A stretch of DNA of 8,237 nucleotides from JAKSCF01 sp028279945 (GCA_028279945.1 JANQMT010000030.1:1-8237); one strand, 5' to 3'; shown: positions 1 to 6,286, counted from the first letter of the stretch. Translations and numbers: made by a program. The notes: generated by a model not told the origin, from the letters alone.

Positions 1-60
1 TTTTTTATCTGTAAATACGCGCTTTAATTCTTTTTTTATAATGATATATATACTCTGCAT
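1..60 (-). CDS. ABC-2 type permease subunit, N-terminal 20 codons only (runs off the window)
   Basis: The minus strand has an ATG at 60-58 opening an uninterrupted frame to the window edge. It encodes a short hydrophobic run followed by a basic KKELKRVFTDKK stretch. That is the usual N-terminus of NatB-like ABC-2 permeases, in which a cytoplasmic KKEL...DK segment precedes the first membrane helix. The ATG follows directly after the TAG stop of the ATPase gene, with no intervening base, and lies in the same frame. A GGTGA element on the minus strand (68-72) sits 7 nt upstream, inside the ATPase gene, and would serve as ribosome binding site. The pair is therefore almost certainly one operon and translationally coupled. 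As the membrane half of the exporter it would form the translocation path. Family assignment rests on 20 residues plus context; the substrate is unknown. Confidence 0.7.
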   Translation of the reverse strand, partial: MQSIYIIIKKELKRVFTDKK

Positions 61-837
61 CTATTCTTCACCGCCTCTGCTGTCAACGTATAGTTTGAAA
101 AATGCTTCTTCTAAATCTTTTTTTCCTGTTTGTTCCAGTATTTGTTCTAATGTCCCTATTAAAATAATCCTGCCATCTATTAGTATAGCAATTTCATCAC
201 ATAACTTCTGTGCCACGTTCATCATATGTGTGGATATAATAACTGTTTTATTAGCGCTTTTTAATTCTACTAAATAATCTGTTACTTTTTTTGCTGTAAC
301 AATATCTAACCCATTGGTGGGTTCATCAAAAATAATAATATCAGGATCATGGACTAAACTTACGGCAATGGACAGCTTTTGTTTCATTCCTGTTGATAGT
401 TCCCCTATTTTTCTTTCTTGGTAACTGTTAATCTCAAATTTTTCAAATAGGATTTCTTTTGTTTTCTCAATGTCTTCTTGTGAAAGTCCATATAAGCTTC
501 CAAAATAATGCATGGTATAGTTAGGTGTAAAAAATTCATCTAATTTTAATTCATTGGTGAGAAAACATAATTTTTTCCTTACCTTTTCCCCTTCCTTCAG
601 CGCGTTGAGCTTGTCTACATAGATTTCACCTTCAGAAGGTTTTATTAGAGTAGAAATGCATCTTAATGTAGTCGTCTTACCGGCACCATTGGGTCCTAAC
701 AATCCAAATATTTTTCCTGGACTTGCTGAAAAGCTAATACCATCCACCGCTTTTTTAAATTTACTATTCGTTTTTTCCAAAGCCATTTGCTTTTTACTTA
801 ACCTGTATATTTTTTTTAAATTTATTGCTTTCAGCAC
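61..837 (-). CDS. ABC transporter ATP-binding protein, NatA-like
   Basis: 258-residue cytoplasmic ATPase subunit of an ABC-2 exporter, full length for the family. Visible motifs are Walker A GPNGAGKT (48-55), signature LSTGM (147-151), Walker B IIIFDE (167-172) with the following D-loop, and the switch histidine H204 in ISTHMM. The FLTNELKLDEFFTPNYT segment (92-108) in the Q-loop region resembles NatA-type sodium-export ATPases, whose partner NatB is a membrane protein; that partner seems to begin immediately downstream. The start codon is GTG at 837-835, preceded by an AGGAGGA ribosome binding site with 7-nt spacing, which fixes the start well. ATP hydrolysis would drive export by the adjoining permease. 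NatA-like ATPases also serve drug, peptide and other small-molecule exporters, so sodium as substrate is only a possibility. Confidence 0.9.
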   Translation of the reverse strand: MLKAINLKKIYRLSKKQMALEKTNSKFKKAVDGISFSASPGKIFGLLGPNGAGKTTTLRCISTLIKPSEGEIYVDKLNALKEGEKVRKKLCFLTNELKLDEFFTPNYTMHYFGSLYGLSQEDIEKTKEILFEKFEINSYQERKIGELSTGMKQKLSIAVSLVHDPDIIIFDEPTNGLDIVTAKKVTDYLVELKSANKTVIISTHMMNVAQKLCDEIAILIDGRIILIGTLEQILEQTGKKDLEEAFFKLYVDSRGGEE

Positions 838-924
838 AACCTATTCCTCCTGCTCTTATTAGGTAGTATGAATAAAAACAGCATATTTATTTATATTCTT
901 AGTTCGTAGCAATAAAAAATTAAT

Positions 925-952
925 AATTTAACTTTTAAATACGCAGTATCAA
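925..952 (-). promoter_or_regulatory. Possible sigma-A promoter for the ABC operon
   Basis: On the minus strand, TTGATA (947-952) and TAAATT (925-930) are separated by 16 bp and lie about 90 bp upstream of the GTG start of the ATPase gene. The -35 is good and the -10 is weak (4 of 6). The stretch 838-972 is A+T-rich and holds other imperfect -10-like words, so this is a candidate only. Confidence 0.3.
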
Positions 953-972
953 AAGATGAGACAATACTTTGC

Positions 973-1190
973 AATTGAATGCAGGTGTATATATATTTGT
1001 TTCTTGTGTTAATTTGGTAAGAAAATTTAGGTGGCAGATAAGCTATAAAAGTCGTGCACAGACAGGACGTCTGTGAGCAAATCTTAGCCATGGACGGCGG
1101 TTATTTGCGGTTAGGCTTTTATAGTTTATCTGCCATCAAATTTTCTCCAAATTAATGCGAAAACAAATATATATACACCTGCATTCAATT
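973..1190. repeat. 218-bp nearly palindromic element, MITE-like, non-coding
   Basis: Two arms (973-1051 and 1116-1190) are inverted copies of each other. The outer 30 bp are identical. Inward, blocks TTAATTTGG, AGAAAATTT, TGGCAGATAA and CTATAAAAG also match, separated by small indels, so about 67 positions pair over arms of 75-79 bp. The 64-bp centre (1052-1115) is roughly half G+C, clearly richer than its surroundings. It contains its own hairpins: CACAGAC/GTCTGTG (1057-1063 with 1069-1075) and GCAAAT/ATTTGC (1077-1082 with 1103-1108) enclosing the palindrome CCATGG. There is no plausible protein and no clear target-site duplication next to the 30-bp ends. It fills most of the 410-bp gap between the bL25 terminator and the ABC operon. 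Transcribed RNA would fold into one long hairpin. A miniature inverted-repeat transposable element is the likeliest reading; a structured RNA is the alternative. Confidence 0.75.
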
Positions 1191-1202
1191 TGTCTACAAC
1201 CT

Positions 1203-1234
1203 AACACATCATCCCATAATAAGGATGATGTGTT
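1203..1234 (-). terminator. Hairpin after bL25, likely terminator with a poor U tract
   Basis: A perfect 12-bp stem (1203-1214 with 1223-1234) and an 8-nt loop lie 13 bp past the bL25 stop. This is the expected place for a terminator, but the sequence after the stem on the minus strand (TAGGTTGTAG) lacks a real U run. The palindromic element begins 12 bp further on, so an insertion may have displaced the original tail. Confidence 0.5.
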
Positions 1235-1247
1235 TATAATAATCTCT

Positions 1248-1862
1248 TTATTCTTCTTCTTTATTCTCTTCTACGCCTTCAGCTTGTTCTGCACTTTCTG
1301 CTGCAGGTGTCTCTTCTTCTTCTGTACGCAACGTTGGGTGAACGATAGATGCATAAACTTCATCTTCATTTACAATTCTAATGTTTTCATTCAAATTCAG
1401 ATTATCTGTATTGATTGAATCACTGGCGTCCATTTCTGAAACATTTATTACAATATTATCCGGTATATCTCTTACTTTCCCAACTACTTCCACAATGGTT
1501 TTTTGTACTTGCAGCTGCAGCTGTTTTGAATTAAGCGCTTCTTCACCTTGAAACACAATAGGTACTTGCATTTTAACTTCATGGTCTTTTGAAACAGCTT
1601 GCACATCAATATGCTGGAGAATGCGTGAAACCGGATGTTTTTGGACTTCTTTAATAAAACCAAATTTCTTTTCACCATTAAGCATTACCCATATTTTTGC
1701 ATGCTCACCATGTTGATTGATTACTTTTTGTAATGCTTGAAATTTGAATTTTACCGGCGTAGTTTCTTTCATGCTGTCACCATATATGACACCCGGTATA
1801 AATCCCATTTCTTTAAATTTTTTACTTGGTCGTTCATAAGCATTTAAAATAATATCTTCCAT
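1248..1862 (-). CDS. rplY/ctc: Large ribosomal subunit protein bL25, long form (Ctc/TL5 type)
   Basis: 204-residue protein of the long bL25 form. The N-terminal 5S-rRNA-binding domain (about 3-90) carries the family stretch FIPGVIYG (21-28), in which a GxIPxVxYG pattern is usual. The C-terminal beta domain (about 95-178) has the typical IVEVVGKVRDIPDNIVINVS run. Residues 179-204 are an acidic tail with 12 glutamates. The protein would bind 5S rRNA in the central protuberance of the 50S subunit; in Bacillus the Ctc homologue is also stress-induced. The ATG at 1862 has GGAG 9 nt upstream. It is separated by more than 150 bp from the upstream gene and is followed by a hairpin, so it is probably monocistronic. 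The pth gene that often lies next to ctc in Firmicutes is absent on both sides. Confidence 0.93.
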   Translation of the reverse strand: MEDIILNAYERPSKKFKEMGFIPGVIYGDSMKETTPVKFKFQALQKVINQHGEHAKIWVMLNGEKKFGFIKEVQKHPVSRILQHIDVQAVSKDHEVKMQVPIVFQGEEALNSKQLQLQVQKTIVEVVGKVRDIPDNIVINVSEMDASDSINTDNLNLNENIRIVNEDEVYASIVHPTLRTEEEETPAAESAEQAEGVEENKEEE

Positions 1863-1890
1863 CTTTACCCACTCCTTTTTGAACTGAAAA

Positions 1891-1896
1891 ATTATA
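1891..1896 (-). promoter_or_regulatory. Candidate -10 element for bL25
   Basis: A perfect TATAAT on the minus strand lies 28 bp before the bL25 ATG, which would give a leader of roughly 20 nt including the GGAG site. No good -35 is found 16-18 bp upstream. The interval 1897-2018 is otherwise A+T-rich with no clear signal. Confidence 0.35.
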
Positions 1897-2018
1897 GCTA
1901 TTCATATTCTTTCCTACTTAAAACTTTTTTAGTCTTCGGTTTGTAGTAGACTATCATATTTAATTTATTTATTTTGTAGAAATTTGTCGAAAGATATTGA
2001 AATATTATTTTTATGAAT

Positions 2019-2891
2019 TTATTTCTTTCCTATTTTTTTCTCTCTAGCATAATAAAAGAGATACTGTTGTGCAAAACCTCCATAGGATTGAAAGGTTTTA
2101 TCCACATACTGTGTAATACTTTTAGTATCTTTTAGCTGATATAATTCTTTCATCACTCGCTCAACCCATACATCTATGGGAAATCTTTGGTATTTATTAA
2201 GGGAAAAAAGCATAATACAGTTAGCTACTTTAGGCCCTATGCCATGTAGTCCTAACAAATATGCTTCCGCTTCTTCATCTGAGCCATACTTTAAATGATA
2301 CAGGTGATCACTTTTTGCAATTTCACAGGCAGTTTTTTTAATATATTTTGCCCTATAACCCACTTTGCAAGCCATAATGTCGTCTACGCTAATGTCAGCC
2401 AGTATTTCAGGGGATGGAAAATCGAAGTAATCTTTACCCCAATGGTTTCCTAAATATCTTCCATATTCCTGACTCAAAGCCTCAATATTTTGCTTGATAA
2501 TCGGTATACTTTTATTTTGAGATATGATAAAAGAAATAACCGTTTCCCACTCATTTTGATTAAGCAGACGTATCCCTTTACCGAACTCGATTGCTTGCTT
2601 CATGATTTCATCGTCTTTGGATAATTCATTTTTAATTGCTTCATAATCTCTTTTGAGATCAAAGTAATCCTCCCATATGGTATAATAATCCTCTTCTGTT
2701 GTGTTCCTTATAATTAACCGGTGATCCTGCATGCTCACATTAATCACTTTACCAAATGCAACCCCTGTATAGCTGTTGTCATCCTCTTTGTTCCAACGAA
2801 AACACTGGCCGCATTCAAATACATGTACCGGGTCAAAGTGCTCCAGATTTTCAATAATAACCATATCTTTTGTTATTTTTACATTACTCAT
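2019..2891 (-). CDS. ogg: 8-oxoguanine DNA glycosylase / AP lyase, OGG1 family
   Basis: 290-residue base-excision-repair enzyme that removes 8-oxoguanine from DNA and nicks the abasic site. Numbering below includes one extra N-terminal residue from a TTG codon directly before the ATG. The N-terminal domain has FECGQCFRW (26-34), matching the SGQSFRW region of eukaryotic OGG1. The helix-hairpin-helix GPD motif follows: LHGIGPKVANC (216-226) with the Schiff-base lysine K222, then FPIDVWVERV with catalytic Asp241. N127 aligns with human N149. I132 aligns with human Arg154, the residue that reads the cytosine opposite the lesion, so base-opposite discrimination is probably relaxed, as described for the Clostridium acetobutylicum enzyme, which has a similar length. 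Start: AGGA lies 10 nt before the ATG at 2891 or 7 nt before the TTG at 2894; both are workable. The gene stands alone. Confidence 0.9.
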   Translation of the reverse strand: MSNVKITKDMVIIENLEHFDPVHVFECGQCFRWNKEDDNSYTGVAFGKVINVSMQDHRLIIRNTTEEDYYTIWEDYFDLKRDYEAIKNELSKDDEIMKQAIEFGKGIRLLNQNEWETVISFIISQNKSIPIIKQNIEALSQEYGRYLGNHWGKDYFDFPSPEILADISVDDIMACKVGYRAKYIKKTACEIAKSDHLYHLKYGSDEEAEAYLLGLHGIGPKVANCIMLFSLNKYQRFPIDVWVERVMKELYQLKDTKSITQYVDKTFQSYGGFAQQYLFYYAREKKIGKK

Positions 2892-2955
2892 CAATTCTTC
2901 ATCCTATTTTACTTATATTTTTTGACTTTCAAACGAATACGAAATTTTGGCTGGA

Positions 2956-3138
2956 AGAGATATTTGGTATATAATTTTTATGGAGAAATACTAATTTTAA
3001 TGAAGTGCAACGGAATTAAAATCAAAGGGTCCATTATCAACTGCAAAGTTTTTAGGGCTCTGACCGTTAAGCTATATAGTTATTTCATTTTACACCCTTT
3101 GTTTATTTTGTAATAAAAATTATATACCAAATGTCTCT
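2956..3138. repeat. 183-bp element bounded by 26-bp inverted repeats, non-coding
   Basis: The ends 2956-2981 and 3113-3138 are inverted copies matching at 25 of 26 positions. The single difference would be a U-G pair in plus-strand RNA. A second inverted pair lies inside: CAAAGGGT (3023-3030) with ACCCTTTG (3094-3101), extended by AAAAT on both sides with a 3-nt offset. The remaining centre (3031-3093) has no convincing reading frame. The ends share no sequence with the 218-bp element at 973-1190. No target duplication is evident. It occupies most of the 327-bp gap between the surface-protein gene and ogg, ending about 65 bp before the ogg start. It may be a MITE or a structured regulatory RNA; the sequence alone does not decide. 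Confidence 0.6.
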
Positions 3139-3182
3139 CAACATAAAATCAAGACAAGAATATTATTATAGTAACTTGATTT

Positions 3183-3216
3183 AATAGAAAAGACCAGATC
3201 ATATATGATCCAGCCT
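3183..3216 (-). terminator. Probable intrinsic terminator of the CAP/SLH gene
   Basis: On the minus strand, right after the TAA stop, a stem pairs 3216-3205 with 3191-3202 around the perfect palindrome GATCATATATGATC (3197-3210), using a few G-U pairs. A U-rich tail UUUCUAUU follows. The plus-strand side is also T-rich (CTTTATTTTAT), so some bidirectional activity is possible. Confidence 0.55.
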
Positions 3217-3221
3217 TTATT

Positions 3222-4934
3222 TTATAAAACATCCTGTAATCTTTTAATCATAGTAGCAGCCTCGGCTCGAGTTGTAAAATCACTTGGGTCGAAAACGCCA
3301 CCCGGCCTTCCATTAATAATTTTTAATTTATTACATAGCTTGACCCCATCCTCGGCCCAACTGGGTATGTCAGCATTATCAGAGAAGCTCAGGGAGTGGT
3401 CTGAGGCAGCATCAGTGTCTCCTGTTTCAAGTTCGTAAACTCTTTTCATAATAACTGCTATTTCTTGTCGAGTTATATTATTATTGGGTTTAAAAGTTCC
3501 ATCCTCATAGCCATTTACGATATCATGTTTTTTTGCTGCTTCAATATACTTAGCATTGCTTGTAGATGATGATACATCTGAGAATTCACCTTCTATATAT
3601 TTAAGTGGTAAATCAAGCATTTTTACGATATATTGACAAAAGTCGCCTCTGGTAATATTAGTATCCGGATAGAAATTAGATCCATCATTTGTAGATATAA
3701 TGCCATCGTTAACTAAATTTTCAATATAATCCAGTGCCCAATGATCGGAGATATCTTCAAAGGCATAAGTTCTCACATCTACAGTTGTAAAGCTAAAAAA
3801 TTTATTACGCTCCTTTTTACTACCATCGTCAAAAATTACGGTAAACTCTGCATCCACATAGTATTTAGTATTACTGTTTAAAGGCTCCTTTGGAATGATA
3901 ATTAAGCTGTCTGATAAATATTTGTCTTTTGACGGCTCATTAATGTAAACCTCTTTTATCTTTTTAGCATTGTCGTCTCTTAATGTAACGCTCTTAACAT
4001 CTAATGAAATAACATTTTTTTCGCTGAAATAGGAAATTGTGATAGGGTATCCTATGCTTTGGTCATTTATGCCATTAAGGGGATCCGGAGTTTCTGTATT
4101 CTCCCAACTAAGAGGAACATCTTTCTGCATATTATATGGATAATATATTTCTTTATCATCACCTTCTGAGATAGTCCCAAATAGTACCGTGCGATAATTT
4201 GATTTACCTGCGTATCCAAAATCATCAGCATATGGATTAAGCCAAGCCAGTCTATGATAAGGTGCAGCGATAAAAGCTTCTAAAGCTTCCGTCTGGTCAC
4301 CATAGCCGGATGATACATTCTCGGCAGTTGCTATTCCACTGTAACCATAAGATTTTGCTCTGATAAATGGTGTTCCCCCGGAAAACCCTTTGTCCCCCGG
4401 CAGCTCATTATGGGTTAGCTTAGAATTGTATATCATATAGTTGGTATGGGCGTTAGCTGCTGCATTTAATGCTTTGCTGATACTCAAGGGGGAGAGCCCT
4501 AATTTATTTCTAAAATCGTTCACATAGTCTAGAGCAGATATTTGGTTTTGGTTGACAGGTGCATAAGTATTGACGGCATTTTCACTAATAGTAAAGTTCC
4601 AGCTTTGACTAAAATAATTAGTCCAACCACTAATATGTATAGTCAAATCTACTGAATGCTGACCAAAGCTTAATGGTGCAGCAGGTCTGTAATAAACCAT
4701 CTCTCTGCTTTCATCATATTCTGCATTTACAGATGTTCCATCTACTTTCATTTCTATGGATTCAATCTCATTATCATTCAGTTTTAATTTCATGCCTATC
4801 TCAGGTTTTGTAATAAAAATATTAATATCTTTAGGATAGGGTGGAAAATATGCAATTTTATCTGCATATGAAATATTCACCATTGTCGCAACAATGATAA
4901 TAATTAAAAAAGCATATCTAAACTTTTTAAACAC
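3222..4934 (-). CDS. Secreted CAP-domain (SCP-like) protein with three C-terminal SLH repeats
   Basis: 570-residue cell-surface protein, numbered from GTG at 4934. The signal peptide has FKKFR followed by a hydrophobic run and probable cleavage after ISYA (residue 24). Then come an Ig-like beta region (about 26-120), a CAP domain (about 132-256), a second beta region (about 296-385) and three SLH repeats (about 390-440, 450-500, 514-564), each with the family's TR signature (ITRGD, ITRQE, TTRAE). CAP pocket residues are recognisable: H163 (AHTNYM), H175 (LTHNE), E205 (AENVS) and H227 (YHR). SLH repeats normally hold proteins on secondary cell-wall polymer, so the protein should sit on the envelope. 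Bacterial CAP domains have no single established activity; binding of small ligands or peptidase-like roles have been proposed. A TTG at 4952 would add six residues but has no ribosome binding site; the GTG has GGTGG only 4 nt upstream. Confidence 0.88.
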   Translation of the reverse strand: MFKKFRYAFLIIIIVATMVNISYADKIAYFPPYPKDINIFITKPEIGMKLKLNDNEIESIEMKVDGTSVNAEYDESREMVYYRPAAPLSFGQHSVDLTIHISGWTNYFSQSWNFTISENAVNTYAPVNQNQISALDYVNDFRNKLGLSPLSISKALNAAANAHTNYMIYNSKLTHNELPGDKGFSGGTPFIRAKSYGYSGIATAENVSSGYGDQTEALEAFIAAPYHRLAWLNPYADDFGYAGKSNYRTVLFGTISEGDDKEIYYPYNMQKDVPLSWENTETPDPLNGINDQSIGYPITISYFSEKNVISLDVKSVTLRDDNAKKIKEVYINEPSKDKYLSDSLIIIPKEPLNSNTKYYVDAEFTVIFDDGSKKERNKFFSFTTVDVRTYAFEDISDHWALDYIENLVNDGIISTNDGSNFYPDTNITRGDFCQYIVKMLDLPLKYIEGEFSDVSSSTSNAKYIEAAKKHDIVNGYEDGTFKPNNNITRQEIAVIMKRVYELETGDTDAASDHSLSFSDNADIPSWAEDGVKLCNKLKIINGRPGGVFDPSDFTTRAEAATMIKRLQDVL

Positions 4935-5054
4935 ATAACCACCAACTTTCAAAAATTAATATCTAATAATATAATAGAATATTTTTTTTGATTTTTCATC
5001 AGTTTCGGTGTTTTGTAATATAAATATAACAATCCTGTAAAGATTTAACCCAGA

Positions 5055-5864
5055 TTACTGTATAATATTTCTTATATACACATGTATATTGAGTACATTC
5101 AATGCTGTCATTTTTTCAACTTCTTTTTTTGTTTTTATCTGAAGCTGCTTCGCTAATTTCATTAGATTATAGTCAAATGTGACGGATATATCTACATGTA
5201 TATCTATACCCTTTTCCCCACTGATTACACTTATTTTTAATATTTCTTCCAGCCCTTTAATAGAGCTTGGCATATGTCCTACAATATCCACTATAACCCT
5301 TTCAGATATAAAATAATCTCCTAAATAGCTATATGTTGGTCTTACAACTGTCTTTTCTGTTATTTCATGTTTCCCTGAACTTATTCTCCTAAATATTTTC
5401 AACGGATCCATAAAATATCCCGAGAATTCATGCTTCAGTTGAACCGTAGGAACCGGTATAACATGTTTTCCTAATTGATGTCGTTGTTTTCCCGCCGTTT
5501 CTCTTTCTTTTTCATTCGTTATTTGTTCAATATATATGGCATAATCCTTTTTAGGTAATTCTAATCGCTTTATAATTTTATCAACCATATTTTCTGAAGT
5601 CCCTATTACCAGAATACAATCAGGGTTCTGGGATCTTATTGCAGCCATAACTTCGTTTTTATGATCTTCGTCTGTATACAAAGCTGTTTTTACAGCACCT
5701 ACCATTGTCGTTTGTCTTTTAGCTGATTTGCCGGCTAGTATTTTATTTTTTGCTATAAAAAGACCATCATCAATGATATAGTTGATATCCTTTCCTTTTG
5801 CTAAATTCAATGCTTGATAGCTCTTACCTGTGCCGCTTTTTCCAATTAAAGCTACAGTTTTCAT
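5055..5864 (-). CDS. P-loop ATPase-like protein with C-terminal Asp23/Gls24-type domain, function unknown
   Basis: 269 residues, numbered from ATG at 5864. It opens with MKTVALIGKSGTGKS, a textbook Walker A (GKSGTGKS, 8-15). A conserved-looking IIDDG (30-34) and a hydrophobic strand CILVIGTS (83-90) follow, the latter at the place of a Walker B strand but without the acidic residue there. The last third (about 177-269) resembles Asp23/Gls24 proteins: YFISERVIVDIVGHMPSSIKGLEEI, then GIDIHVDISVTFDYNLMKLAKQLQ, then VEKMTALNVLNIHVYIRNI, with the family's strand-helix-strand order. Asp23/Gls24 proteins (YloU, Asp23) are usually about 110-180 residues and are linked to the envelope and stress. No signal peptide or membrane helix is seen, so the protein is cytoplasmic. 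A GGTGA element 5 nt before 5864 favours this start over ATG 5876, which has none. Function is not known to me; an ATP-dependent envelope-related role is only inference. Confidence 0.75.
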   Translation of the reverse strand: MKTVALIGKSGTGKSYQALNLAKGKDINYIIDDGLFIAKNKILAGKSAKRQTTMVGAVKTALYTDEDHKNEVMAAIRSQNPDCILVIGTSENMVDKIIKRLELPKKDYAIYIEQITNEKERETAGKQRHQLGKHVIPVPTVQLKHEFSGYFMDPLKIFRRISSGKHEITEKTVVRPTYSYLGDYFISERVIVDIVGHMPSSIKGLEEILKISVISGEKGIDIHVDISVTFDYNLMKLAKQLQIKTKKEVEKMTALNVLNIHVYIRNIIQ

Positions 5865-5885
5865 AGTTTTCACCATCCAAGTTCA

Positions 5886-5916
5886 TGTATATTTTTTTTT
5901 TTATTGTTAAAGTCAA
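5886..5916 (-). promoter_or_regulatory. Promoter of the P-loop/Asp23 gene
   Basis: On the minus strand, TTGACT (5911-5916) and TATACA (5886-5891) are separated by a 19-bp A-rich spacer (18 bp if ATATAC is used as the -10). Transcription would begin near 5879, only a few bases before the upstream ATG at 5876 and about 15 before the ATG at 5864, which again favours the latter start. Its -35 lies inside the spacer of the ferredoxin promoter. Confidence 0.55.
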
Positions 5917-5932
5917 AAGAGTTTGCTATAAT
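5904..5932 (+). promoter_or_regulatory. Strong sigma-A promoter of the ferredoxin gene
   Basis: TTGTTA (5904-5909), a 17-bp spacer, and a perfect TATAAT (5927-5932) preceded by TGC, giving an extended -10. The predicted start near 5939 leaves a leader of about 25 nt carrying GAGGAGGT (5949-5956) 7 nt before the ATG. These are the best expression signals in the window, consistent with an abundant electron carrier. Confidence 0.8.
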
Positions 5933-5963
5933 AGTTATGAATCTTAAAGAGGAGGTATTCGTC

Positions 5964-6134
5964 ATGACATATATAATTGAAGATTCATGTATTAGCTGCG
6001 GTGCTTGTGAACCAGAATGTCCGGTTGAAGCAATTACAGAAGGTGATTCAATATATGTAGTTGATCCGGATAAATGCATTGACTGTGGTGCTTGTGCTAA
6101 TGTATGTCCAGTGGACGCACCCGTAGAAGGTTAG
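5964..6134 (+). CDS. 2[4Fe-4S] ferredoxin, clostridial type
   Basis: 56-residue soluble low-potential electron carrier, the usual length for clostridial ferredoxins. Two cluster motifs are complete: C9-x2-C12-x2-C15-x3-C19-P and C38-x2-C41-x2-C44-x3-C48-P, so it should hold two [4Fe-4S] clusters, with each motif's fourth cysteine completing the other cluster as in the known fold. The protein is acidic (many Glu and Asp), with the two halves related by internal duplication. It would shuttle electrons for pyruvate:ferredoxin oxidoreductase, hydrogenase, Rnf or electron-bifurcating enzymes. It is the only plus-strand gene here, with its own strong promoter, ribosome binding site and terminator, so it forms a monocistronic unit. 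It is divergent from the P-loop/Asp23 gene and convergent with the acyl-CoA dehydrogenase. Confidence 0.96.
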   Translation: MTYIIEDSCISCGACEPECPVEAITEGDSIYVVDPDKCIDCGACANVCPVDAPVEG

Positions 6135-6152
6135 AAAACAAATTCATATTCT

Positions 6153-6187
6153 AAATAATCGTTTCCAGTTGAAACGATTATTTTTTT
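6153..6187 (+). terminator. Intrinsic terminator of the ferredoxin gene
   Basis: A 13-bp perfect stem (6153-6165 with 6171-6183), a 5-nt loop CAGTT and a seven-T run (6181-6187) begin 18 bp after the ferredoxin stop. In the minus direction the stem is followed by a few U residues only (AUUAUUUAG), so it may also weakly stop transcripts from the convergent dehydrogenase gene, for which no separate terminator is seen in 6188-6286. Confidence 0.9.
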
Positions 6188-6286
6188 ATCTTTAATACCA
6201 TTCAATGTCTCAAGTAATATAAAACTTTTACACCTACTACCAATATATCCAGATAAACCGGAAAATAAAACTCTATAATTAATATT

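Noticed and set aside
891..1091. Minus-strand open frame inside the 218-bp palindrome
   Set aside because: It has no ribosome binding site and is simply a reading of the inverted-repeat arm and core; the arm symmetry explains the sequence better.
1155..1418. Plus-strand open frame antisense to the end of bL25
   Set aside because: It is antisense to a well-supported ribosomal protein gene and gives a low-complexity Phe/Cys-rich product with no family resemblance.
1931..1952. AGTCT...AGACT inverted pair considered as terminator of ogg
   Set aside because: The stem is only 5 bp and the T run lies on the wrong side for the minus strand.
3146..3182. AAATCAAG/CTTGATTT inverted pair between the surface-protein terminator and the 183-bp element
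   Set aside because: An 8-bp A+T-rich stem with a 21-nt loop is plausible by chance and has no clear role.
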